Shown here: positions 1-7,197 of the stretch, one piece after another
How the letters are laid out: every line of letters starts with the position of its first letter
Numbering within the stretch: position 1 is the stretch's first letter
Assembly (NCBI GenBank): GCA_036570545.1
Contig: DATCXZ010000420.1
Span: 1 to 12,116 of the forward strand
Origin: Pelagibius sp036570545
Lineage (GTDB): Bacteria; Pseudomonadota; Alphaproteobacteria; Kiloniellales; Kiloniellaceae
Length of the DNA: 12,116 nucleotides
Reading direction: 5' to 3'
Made by a program: the position numbers and the translations under genes
The notes under the pieces: model-generated
What the model was told of the DNA's origin: nothing
Database searches by the model: none
Seen by the model: only the letters and a program-made list of their open reading frames with translations

Positions 1-81
1 CCGGCGCAGCAGGTGGCCGCCGACGAAGCCGGTCGCGCCGGTCAGCGCGACGCAGCCGCGCGGGCGCGGAGCGTTGGTCAT
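1..81 (-). CDS. NAD(P)-dependent epimerase/short-chain reductase, N-terminal fragment (runs off the window)
   Basis: Only the first 27 codons are present, starting at an ATG at 81 and reading leftward. After a short arginine-rich leader the protein reads VALTGATGFVGGHLLRR. This is the first beta strand, glycine-rich turn (TGxTGFxG) and first helix of a Rossmann fold, as found in extended short-chain dehydrogenases and NAD-dependent epimerases/dehydratases. The substrate cannot be told from this fragment. The gene lies 60 bp downstream of the acyl-AMP ligase on the same strand, so the two are probably co-transcribed. The upstream sequence offers only a weak ribosome binding site, and translation may depend partly on the upstream gene. 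The motif is seen directly; the family is established knowledge; the operon is inferred. Confidence 0.75.
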   Translation of the reverse strand, partial: MTNAPRPRGCVALTGATGFVGGHLLRR

Positions 82-141
82 GGCAGGGCTGAGGAGACCC
101 GCCAGTGGCGGGCCGGCAGGATGCCGTGGGAGGCCGACGGG

Positions 142-1938
142 CTAGCTGCGCTGCTCGGAATAGGCCGGGGCGGGATCGTTTTGTCCCCTGTGGACGAGAT
201 TGAGGTCGCAGATCTCTCCGGAGATGTAGTCCTGCTTCACCGCGGAGCGGCTGAGCTTGCCGGAGGAGGTGAACTTCAGCGTCTTCGGCGGCACCAGGAC
301 GACTCGGCAATCGGCCCCGCAGGTGCGTCGAACGGTGGCCGCCACGCGCTTGCGCAGGTTCTCGCGCGCCGCCGCGTCGTGCAGGCGGCACTGCAGCACG
401 ACGATCATGCGCTCGTTGTCGTCGGGCTCGATGACCGAGAAGCAGGCGACGTCGCTGCCGCGCACATCCTCGAGCGCTTCCACCGCCCACTCGACGTCCT
501 GCGGCCAGATATTCAGGCCGTTGAGGATCACCAGGTCCTTGCGCCGCCCGGTCACCACCAGACGGCCGTCGATCATGTAGCCGAGGTCGCCGGTATCGAG
601 CCAGCCGTCGGGCGTGGTGACCGCCGCGGTGGCGTGCGGGTCGTTGTAGTAGCCGTCCATCACGCTCGGCCCGCGCACCACGATGCGGCCCACATGATGG
701 TCGGTCAGGCGGTCGTTCTTCTCGCTGCGCACCTCGACCTCGTGGCCCGGCATCGCGCCGCCGCAGATCACGAAGGAGCGCGCGGCGCGGTTCTTGCCGT
801 TGGCCTTGCCGTTCGCGCGACGGAGTACCGGCTCGACGTTGCCGGTATGGGTGTAGTGGTCCTGGTCGATGCGGTCGACCTCGACGCCGCGGTCGAGCGG
901 CGCGAAGGTCACTGCCAGGGTGGATTCGGCGAGGCCGTAGCTCGGCAGGAAGGCCTTGGGCGAGAAGCCGGTAACGGCAAAGGTCTGGGAGAAGCGCTCG
1001 AGCGTCTCGGCGCGCACCATCTCGCCGCCGATACCGGCGACGCGCCAGCGCGACAGGTCGATGGTCTTGGCCGAGCCGTTGAGGCCGCGCGTGGCGCAGA
1101 GATCGTAGCCGAAGGTCGGGCTGAAGGAGATGGTGCCGCCATGCTGCGAGATCAGCTTCAGCCAGGTCAGCGGCCGCAGCGCGAAGCTCTTGGTCGCCAG
1201 GTAGTCGATGGTGATCTGGCTCAGCATGGGGGTGAGGCAGAAGCCGACCAGGCCCATGTCGTGATAGAGCGGCAGCCAGGAGGTGGCGCGGTCGCCGGGG
1301 CGCAGGCTCAGGCCGTGCCGGCCGATGCCGCGGGCGTTGCTGGTGATCGCGCGCTGCGAAACGAAGACGCCGCGCGGCAGGCTGGTGCTGCCGGAGGAAT
1401 ACTGGATATAGCAGGCCTCATCCTTGCCGAAGGGCCGCAGGTCGCCGCCCTCGGCGGGCAGGGAGTAGAAGTCGCCGGGCGTGCCCACCATGCGCCCGTC
1501 GGCCGCAGCCTCCTTCAGGTAGTGCAGCATGTCGGCCGGCCCGACCGCGATCTCCGCTCCGGCCTTGGCGATCATGGTGCGCAGGCGGTCGACGTAGGCG
1601 TCGTGGCCGCCCAGGTGAATGGTCAAGGGCAGCGGCACCGGGATGAGGCCGGCGTACTGGCAGCCGTAGAAGAAGATGAGGAAGTCGGGGCCAGTTTCGG
1701 CGACCAAGGCGACCCGCGCTCCGCGCTCGACGCCGGTGCGGGAGAGGCGTTGAGCAAGCGCGACGGCGCGGTCGCGGATTTCACAGTAAGTCAGGCTGTC
1801 CTGTAGCTCGCCTCGAGGCGAGAAGAAATTGCATCCGGTTTCGCCGCTGGCGGCGTAGTCCAACCCGTCGACGAGCGTCTCGAACTCTGCAATGCGAAAG
1901 GACAGGTTGCTGTTCGTAGATGCCGTGGTACTTGGCAT
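142..1938 (-). CDS. Fatty acyl-AMP ligase (FAAL), ANL adenylation superfamily
   Basis: A 598-residue adenylate-forming enzyme, full length for the family. Visible motifs are the phosphate-binding loop YIQYSSGSTSLPRG (177-190), WLPLYHDMGLVG (221-232), the aromatic/acyl pocket stretch SFSPTFGYDLCATR (271-284), PSYGLAEST (332-340), GWLDTGDLGY (445-454), the hinge GRRKDLVILNGLNIWPQDVE (464-483) and the C-terminal lysine in TSSGKLSR (K561). The PLYHDMGLVG and FGYDLC stretches and FVICGGAMPGHEVEV (389-403) point to FAALs rather than ordinary acyl-CoA ligases. FAALs activate a fatty acid as acyl-AMP and hand it to an acyl carrier protein or polyketide/peptide synthase. No carrier protein or synthase is in the window. 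The ATG at 1938 has AGGGA seven bases upstream. It is transcribed away from the signalling genes and probably with the downstream reductase. The acyl substrate and product are unknown. Confidence 0.88.
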   Translation of the reverse strand: MPSTTASTNSNLSFRIAEFETLVDGLDYAASGETGCNFFSPRGELQDSLTYCEIRDRAVALAQRLSRTGVERGARVALVAETGPDFLIFFYGCQYAGLIPVPLPLTIHLGGHDAYVDRLRTMIAKAGAEIAVGPADMLHYLKEAAADGRMVGTPGDFYSLPAEGGDLRPFGKDEACYIQYSSGSTSLPRGVFVSQRAITSNARGIGRHGLSLRPGDRATSWLPLYHDMGLVGFCLTPMLSQITIDYLATKSFALRPLTWLKLISQHGGTISFSPTFGYDLCATRGLNGSAKTIDLSRWRVAGIGGEMVRAETLERFSQTFAVTGFSPKAFLPSYGLAESTLAVTFAPLDRGVEVDRIDQDHYTHTGNVEPVLRRANGKANGKNRAARSFVICGGAMPGHEVEVRSEKNDRLTDHHVGRIVVRGPSVMDGYYNDPHATAAVTTPDGWLDTGDLGYMIDGRLVVTGRRKDLVILNGLNIWPQDVEWAVEALEDVRGSDVACFSVIEPDDNERMIVVLQCRLHDAAARENLRKRVAATVRRTCGADCRVVLVPPKTLKFTSSGKLSRSAVKQDYISGEICDLNLVHRGQNDPAPAYSEQRS

Positions 1939-1952
1939 TAATTGATCCCTAG

Positions 1953-1988
1953 TCTACCTACTCTCAGGCGTCTACCCACTCTCAGGCT
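1953..1988. repeat. 18-bp tandem duplication upstream of the acyl-AMP ligase
   Basis: TCTACCTACTCTCAGGCG (1953-1970) is followed immediately by TCTACCCACTCTCAGGCT (1971-1988), with two mismatches. It lies 15 bp before the acyl-AMP ligase start codon, on the 5' side of its ribosome binding site. It could be a pair of regulator half sites in the leader, or a slippage duplication. Confidence 0.75.
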
Positions 1989-2377
1989 CTCTGCCCCCGC
2001 GTCCTGCTGGCGGACTCCGGCCCCCGGCCAGAGGAATTCCCTCACTTGGCCACTTTTCCCGGCCTCACAAGGTCTTTCTTGCCCATAGGTCGCTGAGGTC
2101 AGTCACCCCAGGCCCTGGACGCCAATTTACGTCCTGACATCGTGAGCTTCATCGCAGAATTGAATGTTCTGCAGCCCTATTGCACCAGTGACGACGCCAA
2201 GACGTTGGCTTGTCTGGATTCTCCGACCAAAACATTCCCCCAAGGCACCTCTGGGGCCCCATGCGCAAGGCCACGACGCCGGAGTCGGGCAAGTGCGCCC
2301 ATCGATGCCGGCCCGAGATTTACGACAGAAGACGCGGCGGATCAATCCACTGCTGGCATTATGGTGATACCGTAAAC

Positions 2378-2390
2378 TAACAAATTGTTA
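2378..2390. promoter_or_regulatory. 13-bp palindrome, candidate operator
   Basis: TAACAA-A-TTGTTA is a perfect inverted repeat with a one-base centre. It sits in the most AT-rich patch of the intergenic region and is followed by a related ATTGTTTC. Such a site in a divergent control region is a plausible regulator binding site. It is about 440 bp from the acyl-AMP ligase and 520 bp from the response regulator, so the gene it would serve is unclear. Confidence 0.4.
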
Positions 2391-2468
2391 CAGATTGTTT
2401 CTATCGCTCGCTTGCGTCACGGATCGGCGGCGACGTTGTCGACCGGAAATCGCCGTCCCGGGGCAATC

Positions 2469-2498
2469 CCGGCGCTCATTGGGCCGGCGCTCATTGGA
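2469..2498. repeat. 15-bp tandem duplication
   Basis: CCGGCGCTCATTGGG (2469-2483) is repeated at once as CCGGCGCTCATTGGA (2484-2498), with 14 of 15 bases identical. It lies in non-coding sequence. A recent slippage event is the simplest explanation; a pair of direct-repeat binding sites is the alternative. Confidence 0.75.
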
Positions 2499-2801
2499 GA
2501 AGTCGCCGAGGTGACGGGGAGCGACGCCTGGTTGCCGGCCGCAATCCAGACGACCCCCGGCCTTCAACCGAAAGATCGTAGAGGTTGTGGCGGCGAGCCG
2601 GACGCGGGCGCACAAGGCAGCCTGATCCCCGTTCCGCCCGGTCAGCACTGCGGACCGCAGATTGCGCCCCGGCATGTCCGGTTTTTGGCCCTCGCAACGA
2701 CCGCCACCGCGGGGCAACCTGGGCGCACTCTGAAGGCGCCCTGCGTCGAAGCTGCGGCAAGACTGAATACCTACGTCCGGTAGGGAAGGAAGAGGCTGCC
2801 A

Positions 2802-2814
2802 CAATTTTGAATTG
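2802..2814. promoter_or_regulatory. Small inverted repeat upstream of the response regulator gene
   Basis: CAATT-TTG-AATTG is a perfect 5-bp inverted repeat with a 3-base centre, about 95 bp before the response regulator start. Its position fits an operator or an AT-rich promoter element, possibly for autoregulation. The palindrome is short, so chance is a real alternative. Confidence 0.3.
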
Positions 2815-2857
2815 CGCGCCTGCCGGTGGGTTCACTAAGCTGTGGATCAATAAGAAA

Positions 2858-2887
2858 GCGGCCCGCCCGGAGAAAAATCAGGGCCGC
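2858..2887 (+). other. Hairpin in the leader of the response regulator gene
   Basis: GCGGCCC (2858-2864) pairs with GGGCCGC (2881-2887) across a 16-base A-rich loop. The stem ends three bases before the ribosome binding site AGGGAGGA (2891-2898) of the response regulator gene. There is no run of T after it, so it is not an ordinary intrinsic terminator. It could affect ribosome access or protect the mRNA 5' end. Confidence 0.45.
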
Positions 2888-2907
2888 GCAAGGGAGGAAG
2901 CAACGCG

Positions 2908-3594
2908 ATGCTCTTCTTGATCGTCGACGACCACCCCCTCGTATGCTCTGCCCTGGAAGGCATGCTGAAAAGCGCCTTCGAGCCCTGCGAGCTGCTGCAG
3001 GCGCACTCGGCGGCCGAGGCGCTGCAGACCGTGCGGCAGCTCGAAGACCTCGACCTGGTGTTGCTGGACCTCAAGCTGCCCGACGTCGACGGCTTCCAGG
3101 GTCTGCTGCAGTTGCGCAAGGAAGCCCCCAGGATTCCGATCCTGGTGCTGTCCGGCCTGGAAGACGCGCGGCTCGCCGAGATGGCGCGCAGCTATGGGGC
3201 GCTCGGCTACGTCACCAAGAAGTCGAGCGCCGCCGAGATCGTGTTGGCAGTGCGCGCGGTGCTGGCCGGTAAAACCGCCTTCGAGACGTGCCGGGCGCCC
3301 CGCGCTCCGGAGGAGTTGGAGGCCTTCAACCAGGTCTCCCGCGTCATCGGCAGCCTAACTCCGCAGCAGACCACCGTGCTGCGCCTGTTGGGCGAGGGGC
3401 TGCTGAACAAGCAGATCGCCTACGAGCTGTCGATCAGCGAGTCCACTGTGAAGGCCCATGTCTCGGCGATCCTGAAGAAGCTCGAGGTTTCCTCGCGCAT
3501 GCAGGCGGTGCTGCTGGCGCAGCGCGGCGCGCTCGCTCAGGTCTCGGCGCCCATGGCGGCCGCGGAGGCCACCCTGGCTTCGGCCGACAGGTGA
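2908..3594 (+). CDS. erbR: NarL/LuxR-family response regulator, ErbR/AgmR-like
   Basis: A 228-residue two-domain regulator. Residues 1-118 form a receiver: acidic pair D7/D8 in LIVDDHP, phospho-acceptor D54 in LLDLKLPD, S82 and K104. Residues 147-205 form a LuxR-type helix-turn-helix beginning LTPQQTTVLRLLGEG, with recognition-helix region SISESTVKAHVSAILKKLEV. Start ATG 2908 follows AGGGAGGA with a nine-base gap. The neighbouring FIST/hybrid-kinase pair and PQQ-associated genes match the setting of ErbR/AgmR (PedR1), which activates PQQ-dependent alcohol dehydrogenase genes in pseudomonads. That role is inferred from family and context. The last 19 codons, an alanine-rich tail, overlap the end of the convergent kinase gene by 58 bp. 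The upstream leader carries a hairpin. The symbol is tentative, since NarL-type regulators are numerous. Confidence 0.85.
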   Translation: MLFLIVDDHPLVCSALEGMLKSAFEPCELLQAHSAAEALQTVRQLEDLDLVLLDLKLPDVDGFQGLLQLRKEAPRIPILVLSGLEDARLAEMARSYGALGYVTKKSSAAEIVLAVRAVLAGKTAFETCRAPRAPEELEAFNQVSRVIGSLTPQQTTVLRLLGEGLLNKQIAYELSISESTVKAHVSAILKKLEVSSRMQAVLLAQRGALAQVSAPMAAAEATLASADR

Positions 3595-5864
3595 GACAGA
3601 TAGGCGCGTAGCTGCGCCGGCTTCATGGGCTTCGAGAAGTATTCGATGCCCGTGGCCTTGGCGCGTTCCTTCACCTCATGCGACTGATCGGCGGTCACCA
3701 GGATGCCCGGCACCTTGCGGCCGAGGCGCTCGCGCAGCAGTAGGATGGCGTCGATGCCGTCGATCGTGCCGTCCAGGTGCAGGTCGGCGATGATGGCCAT
3801 CGGGGTCACTGCGTTGCACTGCGCGATCTCCAGCAGCGCCGGATAGGACGCCGCCCGCACGCTCGGCAGGTTCCAGTAGTCGAACAGCGTCGTCATCGCG
3901 TCGGCGACGCCGGCGTCGTTCTCCAGCACGAAGAGCGGCCCGTCGCCCAGCAGCGTCGCATGCCGGTCGTGCGGCGCCTCAGGGCGCTGCAGGTGGTCGA
4001 AACCGGCGACGTCGTCGGCATCCTCGCGCGCGCCCGGCGGCAGCAGCGGCACGGTCAGCGAGAATCCGGAGCCGCGTCCGACGTGCGAGTTGAGGGCCAC
4101 CTGGTGGCCCAGCAGGTCGGCGGCGCGCTTCACGATGGCAAGACCGAGTCCGAGGCCGCTGGCCCGCGTCCCGGCCGGCGAGACACGGCGGAACTCCTCG
4201 AAGATGGCCTGGTGGTACTCGGCGGCGATGCCCGGGCCGGTGTCGTGAATCTCGATCGAGAGGGTCTCGCCGCGGCGGCGCGCGCCGAGCAGGATGCTGC
4301 CGCTGTCGGTGTACTTGAGGGCGTTGGACAACAGGTTCTGCACGATGCGGCGCAGGAGCTGGGCGTCGGAGCGCACCACCGCCGAGCAGGCGACCCGGCG
4401 CAGGCGCAGGCCCTTCTGGCGGGCAAGCGCGCCGAACTCCGCTTCCAGGGTTTCGAAGAGCTCGCCGACGTTGACCGGCGCGACGCGCGGATGATAGCCG
4501 CCGGCATCCATCTTGGAGATATCCAGCAGCGTGCTGAGCAGCGCCTCGGTCGACTGGAAGGCCTTGCCGATGTTGTCGAGCAGCCCGCGGGCGCCGGGGT
4601 CTACGAGCGGCGAAGCCTCCAGCGCCGACAGGTAGAGGCGTGCCGCGTTCAGCGGCTGCAGGAGGTCGTGGCTGGCTGCGGCGAGGAAGCGCGTCTTGCC
4701 TAGGTTGGCCGCCTCGGCGGCCTTGCGCGCGCGCTCCAGGTCGGCCGCCGTCTGCTCATGGCGGCGCACCTCGTCCTGCAGGATCTCATTGAGGCGGCGC
4801 AGCTCGCGGGTGCGCTCATCGACGCGCTTCTCCAGTTCCTCCTTGCTCTGCTCCAGCAGCTTGGCCGCTTTGATCTGCGCGGTGACATCGGTCATGGTGA
4901 CGACGAAGCTGTCGTCCGGCATGCTGCGGAAGTTGGCGGCGACGAAGCGGCGGCCGCGGTAGGCGAGCTCGACGCGCAGAGGATGGCGCTTCTTCACGTT
5001 GCCGATCCAGGCATAGGCTTCGCGGCGACGGTCCCTGGATACCTCGGCGCCATAGCGCCAGACCTGCCTGGCGACATCCTTCAGGCGCATGCCGGCATGC
5101 ATGCCGGCATAGGGCAGGTTCAGCAGCATCGCCGCCTGGGCATTCCACGCCACCAGCTTCAGCTCGGGATCGAAGACGACGACGCCCTGGGCGATGTTGG
5201 CTACCGTGGTTGCCAGCAGCCCCGACTGCTCGGCCATCTTGGTGAGGCGGCTGGTTTCTTCCAGGCGGCGGAAGTGGGTGATCTCGGTGACGATGGTCAC
5301 GCGGCCGCCGTCGTTGGTCGCGCGCTCGCTGATCTGAATCCAGCGGCCGTCGCTCAGGAGCTGCTGGAACTGGCAGCTTTTGCGGCGATGGTACTCGATG
5401 CGGGAGGTGATCCAGGCGTCGGGGTCGGTCACCGCCTCCACGATCACGCCGGCCTCGGCCGCTGCCTGGATGATGTCCCTGAAGTGGGTTCCCGGCTTCA
5501 GCAGGTCGCCGAGCAGTGGGAAGAAGTCGCGGTACTTGTGATTGCACAGAACGATGCGATCATTGCTGTCGTAGAGGATAAAGCCCTCGCCGATGGCGTC
5601 GATCGCCTGCTGGAGCTGCTGGCGGGCGATCTTGGCCTCGCTCATGGCGCGGGCGAGGCGCTGGATGCGCTTCTCGACGCTGGTTTCCAGCTCGGCCACA
5701 GACTGGAACAGCTTGTAGGCATTGCCGGTGAAGTCGTGGCTGCGGTCGACCTGGCGGATCAGCGCATCGCGCACCGTCGTCAGCTTGGCGTTTTCGCGCT
5801 CCAGCTCCGCGATGCGCGCCTCGAGCGCGCCGGGCTGGTCGGCGGCGCGCGGGGCGGCGGTCAC
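3537..5864 (-). CDS. nahK: Hybrid sensor histidine kinase (coiled coil-PAS-PAS-HisKA-HATPase-receiver), NahK/ErcS'-like
   Basis: A 775-residue kinase without membrane segments, so cytoplasmic. Layout: N-terminal coiled coil (about 12-80), PAS 1 (about 84-200), PAS 2 (about 214-328), a linking coiled coil (about 330-385), then HisKA with phospho-acceptor H399 in AAASHDLLQPLNAARL. The ATP-binding domain has N514 in LLSNALKYTD, HDTGPGIA (540-547) and GLGLGLA (570-576). A C-terminal receiver spans about 643-758, with D694 in IIADLHLD, T724 and K745; its acidic pocket reads LEND rather than the usual DD. The start is GTG at 5864. The TGA of the upstream FIST gene overlaps it (GTGA), which argues for translational coupling. 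The family includes Pseudomonas NahK/ErcS' (PA1976), a partner of the NO sensor NosP that is also tied to ethanol oxidation. The likely partner here is the convergent response regulator or an unlinked phosphotransfer protein. Confidence 0.9.
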   Translation of the reverse strand: MTAAPRAADQPGALEARIAELERENAKLTTVRDALIRQVDRSHDFTGNAYKLFQSVAELETSVEKRIQRLARAMSEAKIARQQLQQAIDAIGEGFILYDSNDRIVLCNHKYRDFFPLLGDLLKPGTHFRDIIQAAAEAGVIVEAVTDPDAWITSRIEYHRRKSCQFQQLLSDGRWIQISERATNDGGRVTIVTEITHFRRLEETSRLTKMAEQSGLLATTVANIAQGVVVFDPELKLVAWNAQAAMLLNLPYAGMHAGMRLKDVARQVWRYGAEVSRDRRREAYAWIGNVKKRHPLRVELAYRGRRFVAANFRSMPDDSFVVTMTDVTAQIKAAKLLEQSKEELEKRVDERTRELRRLNEILQDEVRRHEQTAADLERARKAAEAANLGKTRFLAAASHDLLQPLNAARLYLSALEASPLVDPGARGLLDNIGKAFQSTEALLSTLLDISKMDAGGYHPRVAPVNVGELFETLEAEFGALARQKGLRLRRVACSAVVRSDAQLLRRIVQNLLSNALKYTDSGSILLGARRRGETLSIEIHDTGPGIAAEYHQAIFEEFRRVSPAGTRASGLGLGLAIVKRAADLLGHQVALNSHVGRGSGFSLTVPLLPPGAREDADDVAGFDHLQRPEAPHDRHATLLGDGPLFVLENDAGVADAMTTLFDYWNLPSVRAASYPALLEIAQCNAVTPMAIIADLHLDGTIDGIDAILLLRERLGRKVPGILVTADQSHEVKERAKATGIEYFSKPMKPAQLRAYLSHLSAEARVASAAAMGAET

Positions 5865-7060
5865 GGCTCGGCCCCGGAGCGCGCCGTACCGATGGCGAGG
5901 CCGGTCAGGGTCTGGCTCAGGTGCAGGAAGCGGTACTGCTCGCCGTAGGTGTTGAAACCGATCATGTTGTAGCGGCTGAAGATCGGCAGCAGATCATCCT
6001 TGATGCCGAGGCGCTCTGCCTCCAGGCGGCGCAGGATGCAGTCGAAGCACAACACGGTGTCGAGCGCGCCGATGCGCTCACTGATGCGCTCCATGTTCTG
6101 CACCAGGTTGTCGCGCATGTCCTCCGGATGGGCGAGGGTGAGCACGATGCCCTCGTCGACCGCGCAGTAGAAGTGCAGCGCCCCCTCGCGGTCAACCTGC
6201 TGTATGGCGCGCACGTGGTATTCGCCGCCGATGCGCACCAGGAGCGGATTGGCGGCAAAGACCTCTGGCGTGAGGTCTTCCATGGTGCTCCCGATAAGAC
6301 GCGCATACTCCTCGGCGGCCGGCTCTGCGTTCAGCGACCACACGACACGGCGCTCGGGATCGGCCGAGGTCACCACGATCTTCTGCTCGGTGGGGCGGAA
6401 GTGCTCGAACTTGAAGACCTCCATCTGGCGGTTGGAGGCGCCGATCACGACCAGCGCCGAGTCTTCCAGCACGTCGCCGTTATAGAAGATCTGAGTGGTG
6501 TCGAAATTCAGGTTGTCGCCGGCCGAGGCGCCGAAGATCGGCACCTCGTCGAGCGCGGCGTAGGTGCTGGCGGCAATCTCCTCCTCACGGCGCGACAGCC
6601 CGTCGACCAGCAGCATGGCGAAGAAGTTCTCGCGCTCGGGCTCCAGCTTGCGCAGCAGGCGGAAGTAGGCCGCTTCGATCGCTTCGCCGCCCTGCGCCAT
6701 CGAATAGCTGCGCAACGCGGTCAGCAGGCAGGTCTCGAAGCTGAAGGCCGCGCGGTCGAAGGCGATGGCGATGGAACCGTCGGCCTCGTAGCTGTCGCAG
6801 GTCAGGCTGCCGGCGGTGGTGCAGCCGACCAGCGGCACCTCCGGATAGATTGCCGACAAGGGCGCCACGATATCCTCGTAGGGCAGGTTCGAGGAGACGA
6901 AGACGGTGATCAGCGCCGGGTCGCAGTTGGCGATGCCGGCGGTCAGCTCCTCGATGACGCGCGCAGGGTTGCGCGCCGCCGACCAGGCCCTACAGATGGC
7001 GGGGCGCGCGGTCGGCATGGCCTGCTCGATAGGCGAGCGTTCGGTTTCCAGCGTTGCCAT
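5861..7060 (-). CDS. nosP: FIST-domain sensor protein, NosP-like (probable heme-based nitric-oxide sensor)
   Basis: A 399-residue soluble protein with the two FIST halves. FIST_N carries VPLVGCTTAGSL (75-86) and VPIFGASAGDNL (173-184). FIST_C covers about 200-390, with FDCILRRLE (339-347) and the family hallmark MIGFNTYGEQ (366-375). In Pseudomonas aeruginosa the homologous pair PA1975/PA1976 is NosP/NahK: NosP binds heme, senses NO and alters kinase activity. The same gene order, with a GTGA overlap into the kinase, supports that assignment here. Heme or NO binding is not visible from sequence; candidate histidines include H220, H282, H296 and H311. I chose ATG 7060 because AGGGGA lies six bases upstream. 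An in-frame ATG at 7120 would add 20 arginine-rich residues that do not look like part of the fold. A role as a general small-ligand FIST sensor remains possible. Confidence 0.82.
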   Translation of the reverse strand: MATLETERSPIEQAMPTARPAICRAWSAARNPARVIEELTAGIANCDPALITVFVSSNLPYEDIVAPLSAIYPEVPLVGCTTAGSLTCDSYEADGSIAIAFDRAAFSFETCLLTALRSYSMAQGGEAIEAAYFRLLRKLEPERENFFAMLLVDGLSRREEEIAASTYAALDEVPIFGASAGDNLNFDTTQIFYNGDVLEDSALVVIGASNRQMEVFKFEHFRPTEQKIVVTSADPERRVVWSLNAEPAAEEYARLIGSTMEDLTPEVFAANPLLVRIGGEYHVRAIQQVDREGALHFYCAVDEGIVLTLAHPEDMRDNLVQNMERISERIGALDTVLCFDCILRRLEAERLGIKDDLLPIFSRYNMIGFNTYGEQYRFLHLSQTLTGLAIGTARSGAEP

Positions 7061-7184
7061 GGGCCGTCCCCTGGCTGTTTCTTCCCTGCGGGCTCGGCGT
7101 GTCCGCGACCGTCTTTGCACGGCCCTGCCTCGGCGCCGATGCTAGCACATCCGTGGCCGGCAGCGTCCTAGAGAAAGCAGGCCC
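7061..7184 (-). promoter_or_regulatory. Leader/promoter region of the FIST-kinase operon
   Basis: These 124 bp separate the last exported-protein gene from the FIST gene on the same strand. No terminator hairpin with a T run is visible, so read-through from the upstream operon is possible. On the minus strand TGTGCTAGCAT around 7140-7150 resembles an extended -10 element around a GCTAGC palindrome, but no matching -35 is evident. The ribosome binding site AGGGGA is at 7067-7072. Confidence 0.35.
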
Positions 7185-7197
7185 CTAGAGAAAGCAG
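7167..7197. repeat. 17-bp-period duplication across a stop codon
   Basis: CCTAGAGAAAGCAG occurs at 7167-7180 and again at 7184-7197. On the coding strand the right copy holds the codons for the last Cys-Phe-Leu and the TAG stop of the small cysteine protein. The left copy repeats the same TGC-TTT-CTC-TAG just after it. This looks like a slippage duplication; because the first stop is intact it does not change the protein. Confidence 0.75.

Larger units (their letters stand above)
1939..2907. other. 969-bp gene-poor divergent intergenic region
   Basis: This is the only long non-coding stretch, between the start of the acyl-AMP ligase (minus) and the response regulator (plus). Short open frames exist on both strands, for example 2142-2375 plus and 2388-2804 minus. 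They overlap each other, lack convincing ribosome binding sites and encode arginine- and proline-rich strings that match no family I recognise. The region looks less GC-biased than the flanking genes, especially 2100-2420. It holds two short tandem duplications, two small palindromes and a hairpin, listed separately. It must contain the promoters of both flanking genes, but I see no convincing -35/-10 pair. Decayed mobile DNA or an unrecognised small RNA cannot be excluded. Confidence 0.6.

Noticed and set aside
13..1806. Long open frame on the plus strand opposite the acyl-AMP ligase
   Set aside because: It is antisense to a gene with complete ANL motifs; its translation is low-complexity (Ala, Gly, Arg, Val, His) and shows no domain. 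Long antisense frames are common in GC-rich DNA.
2142..2375. Possible 77-residue gene on the plus strand and overlapping 72-residue frame on the minus strand (2127-2345)
   Set aside because: Neither has a convincing ribosome binding site or recognisable family, and they contradict each other. They are kept only as possible remains of mobile DNA.
1953..2498. CRISPR array suggested by short repeats
   Set aside because: The repeats are only two adjacent copies each, with no spacers and no cas genes.
2388..2804. 138-residue minus-strand frame in the intergenic region
   Set aside because: It is rich in Arg, Pro and Gly with no motif, overlaps open frames in other phases, and has no clear ribosome binding site.
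2858..2887. Intrinsic terminator before the response regulator
   Set aside because: The stem has a long loop and no T run, so it does not meet the usual pattern.
7061..7120. Upstream ATG at 7120 as the start of the FIST protein
   Set aside because: It would add 20 mostly Arg residues before the fold; ATG 7060 has a good ribosome binding site at the right distance.
4758..7171. Plus-strand open frames opposite the kinase (4758-5948) and the FIST protein (5921-7171)
   Set aside because: Both lie over genes with full sets of family motifs on the minus strand and show none themselves.
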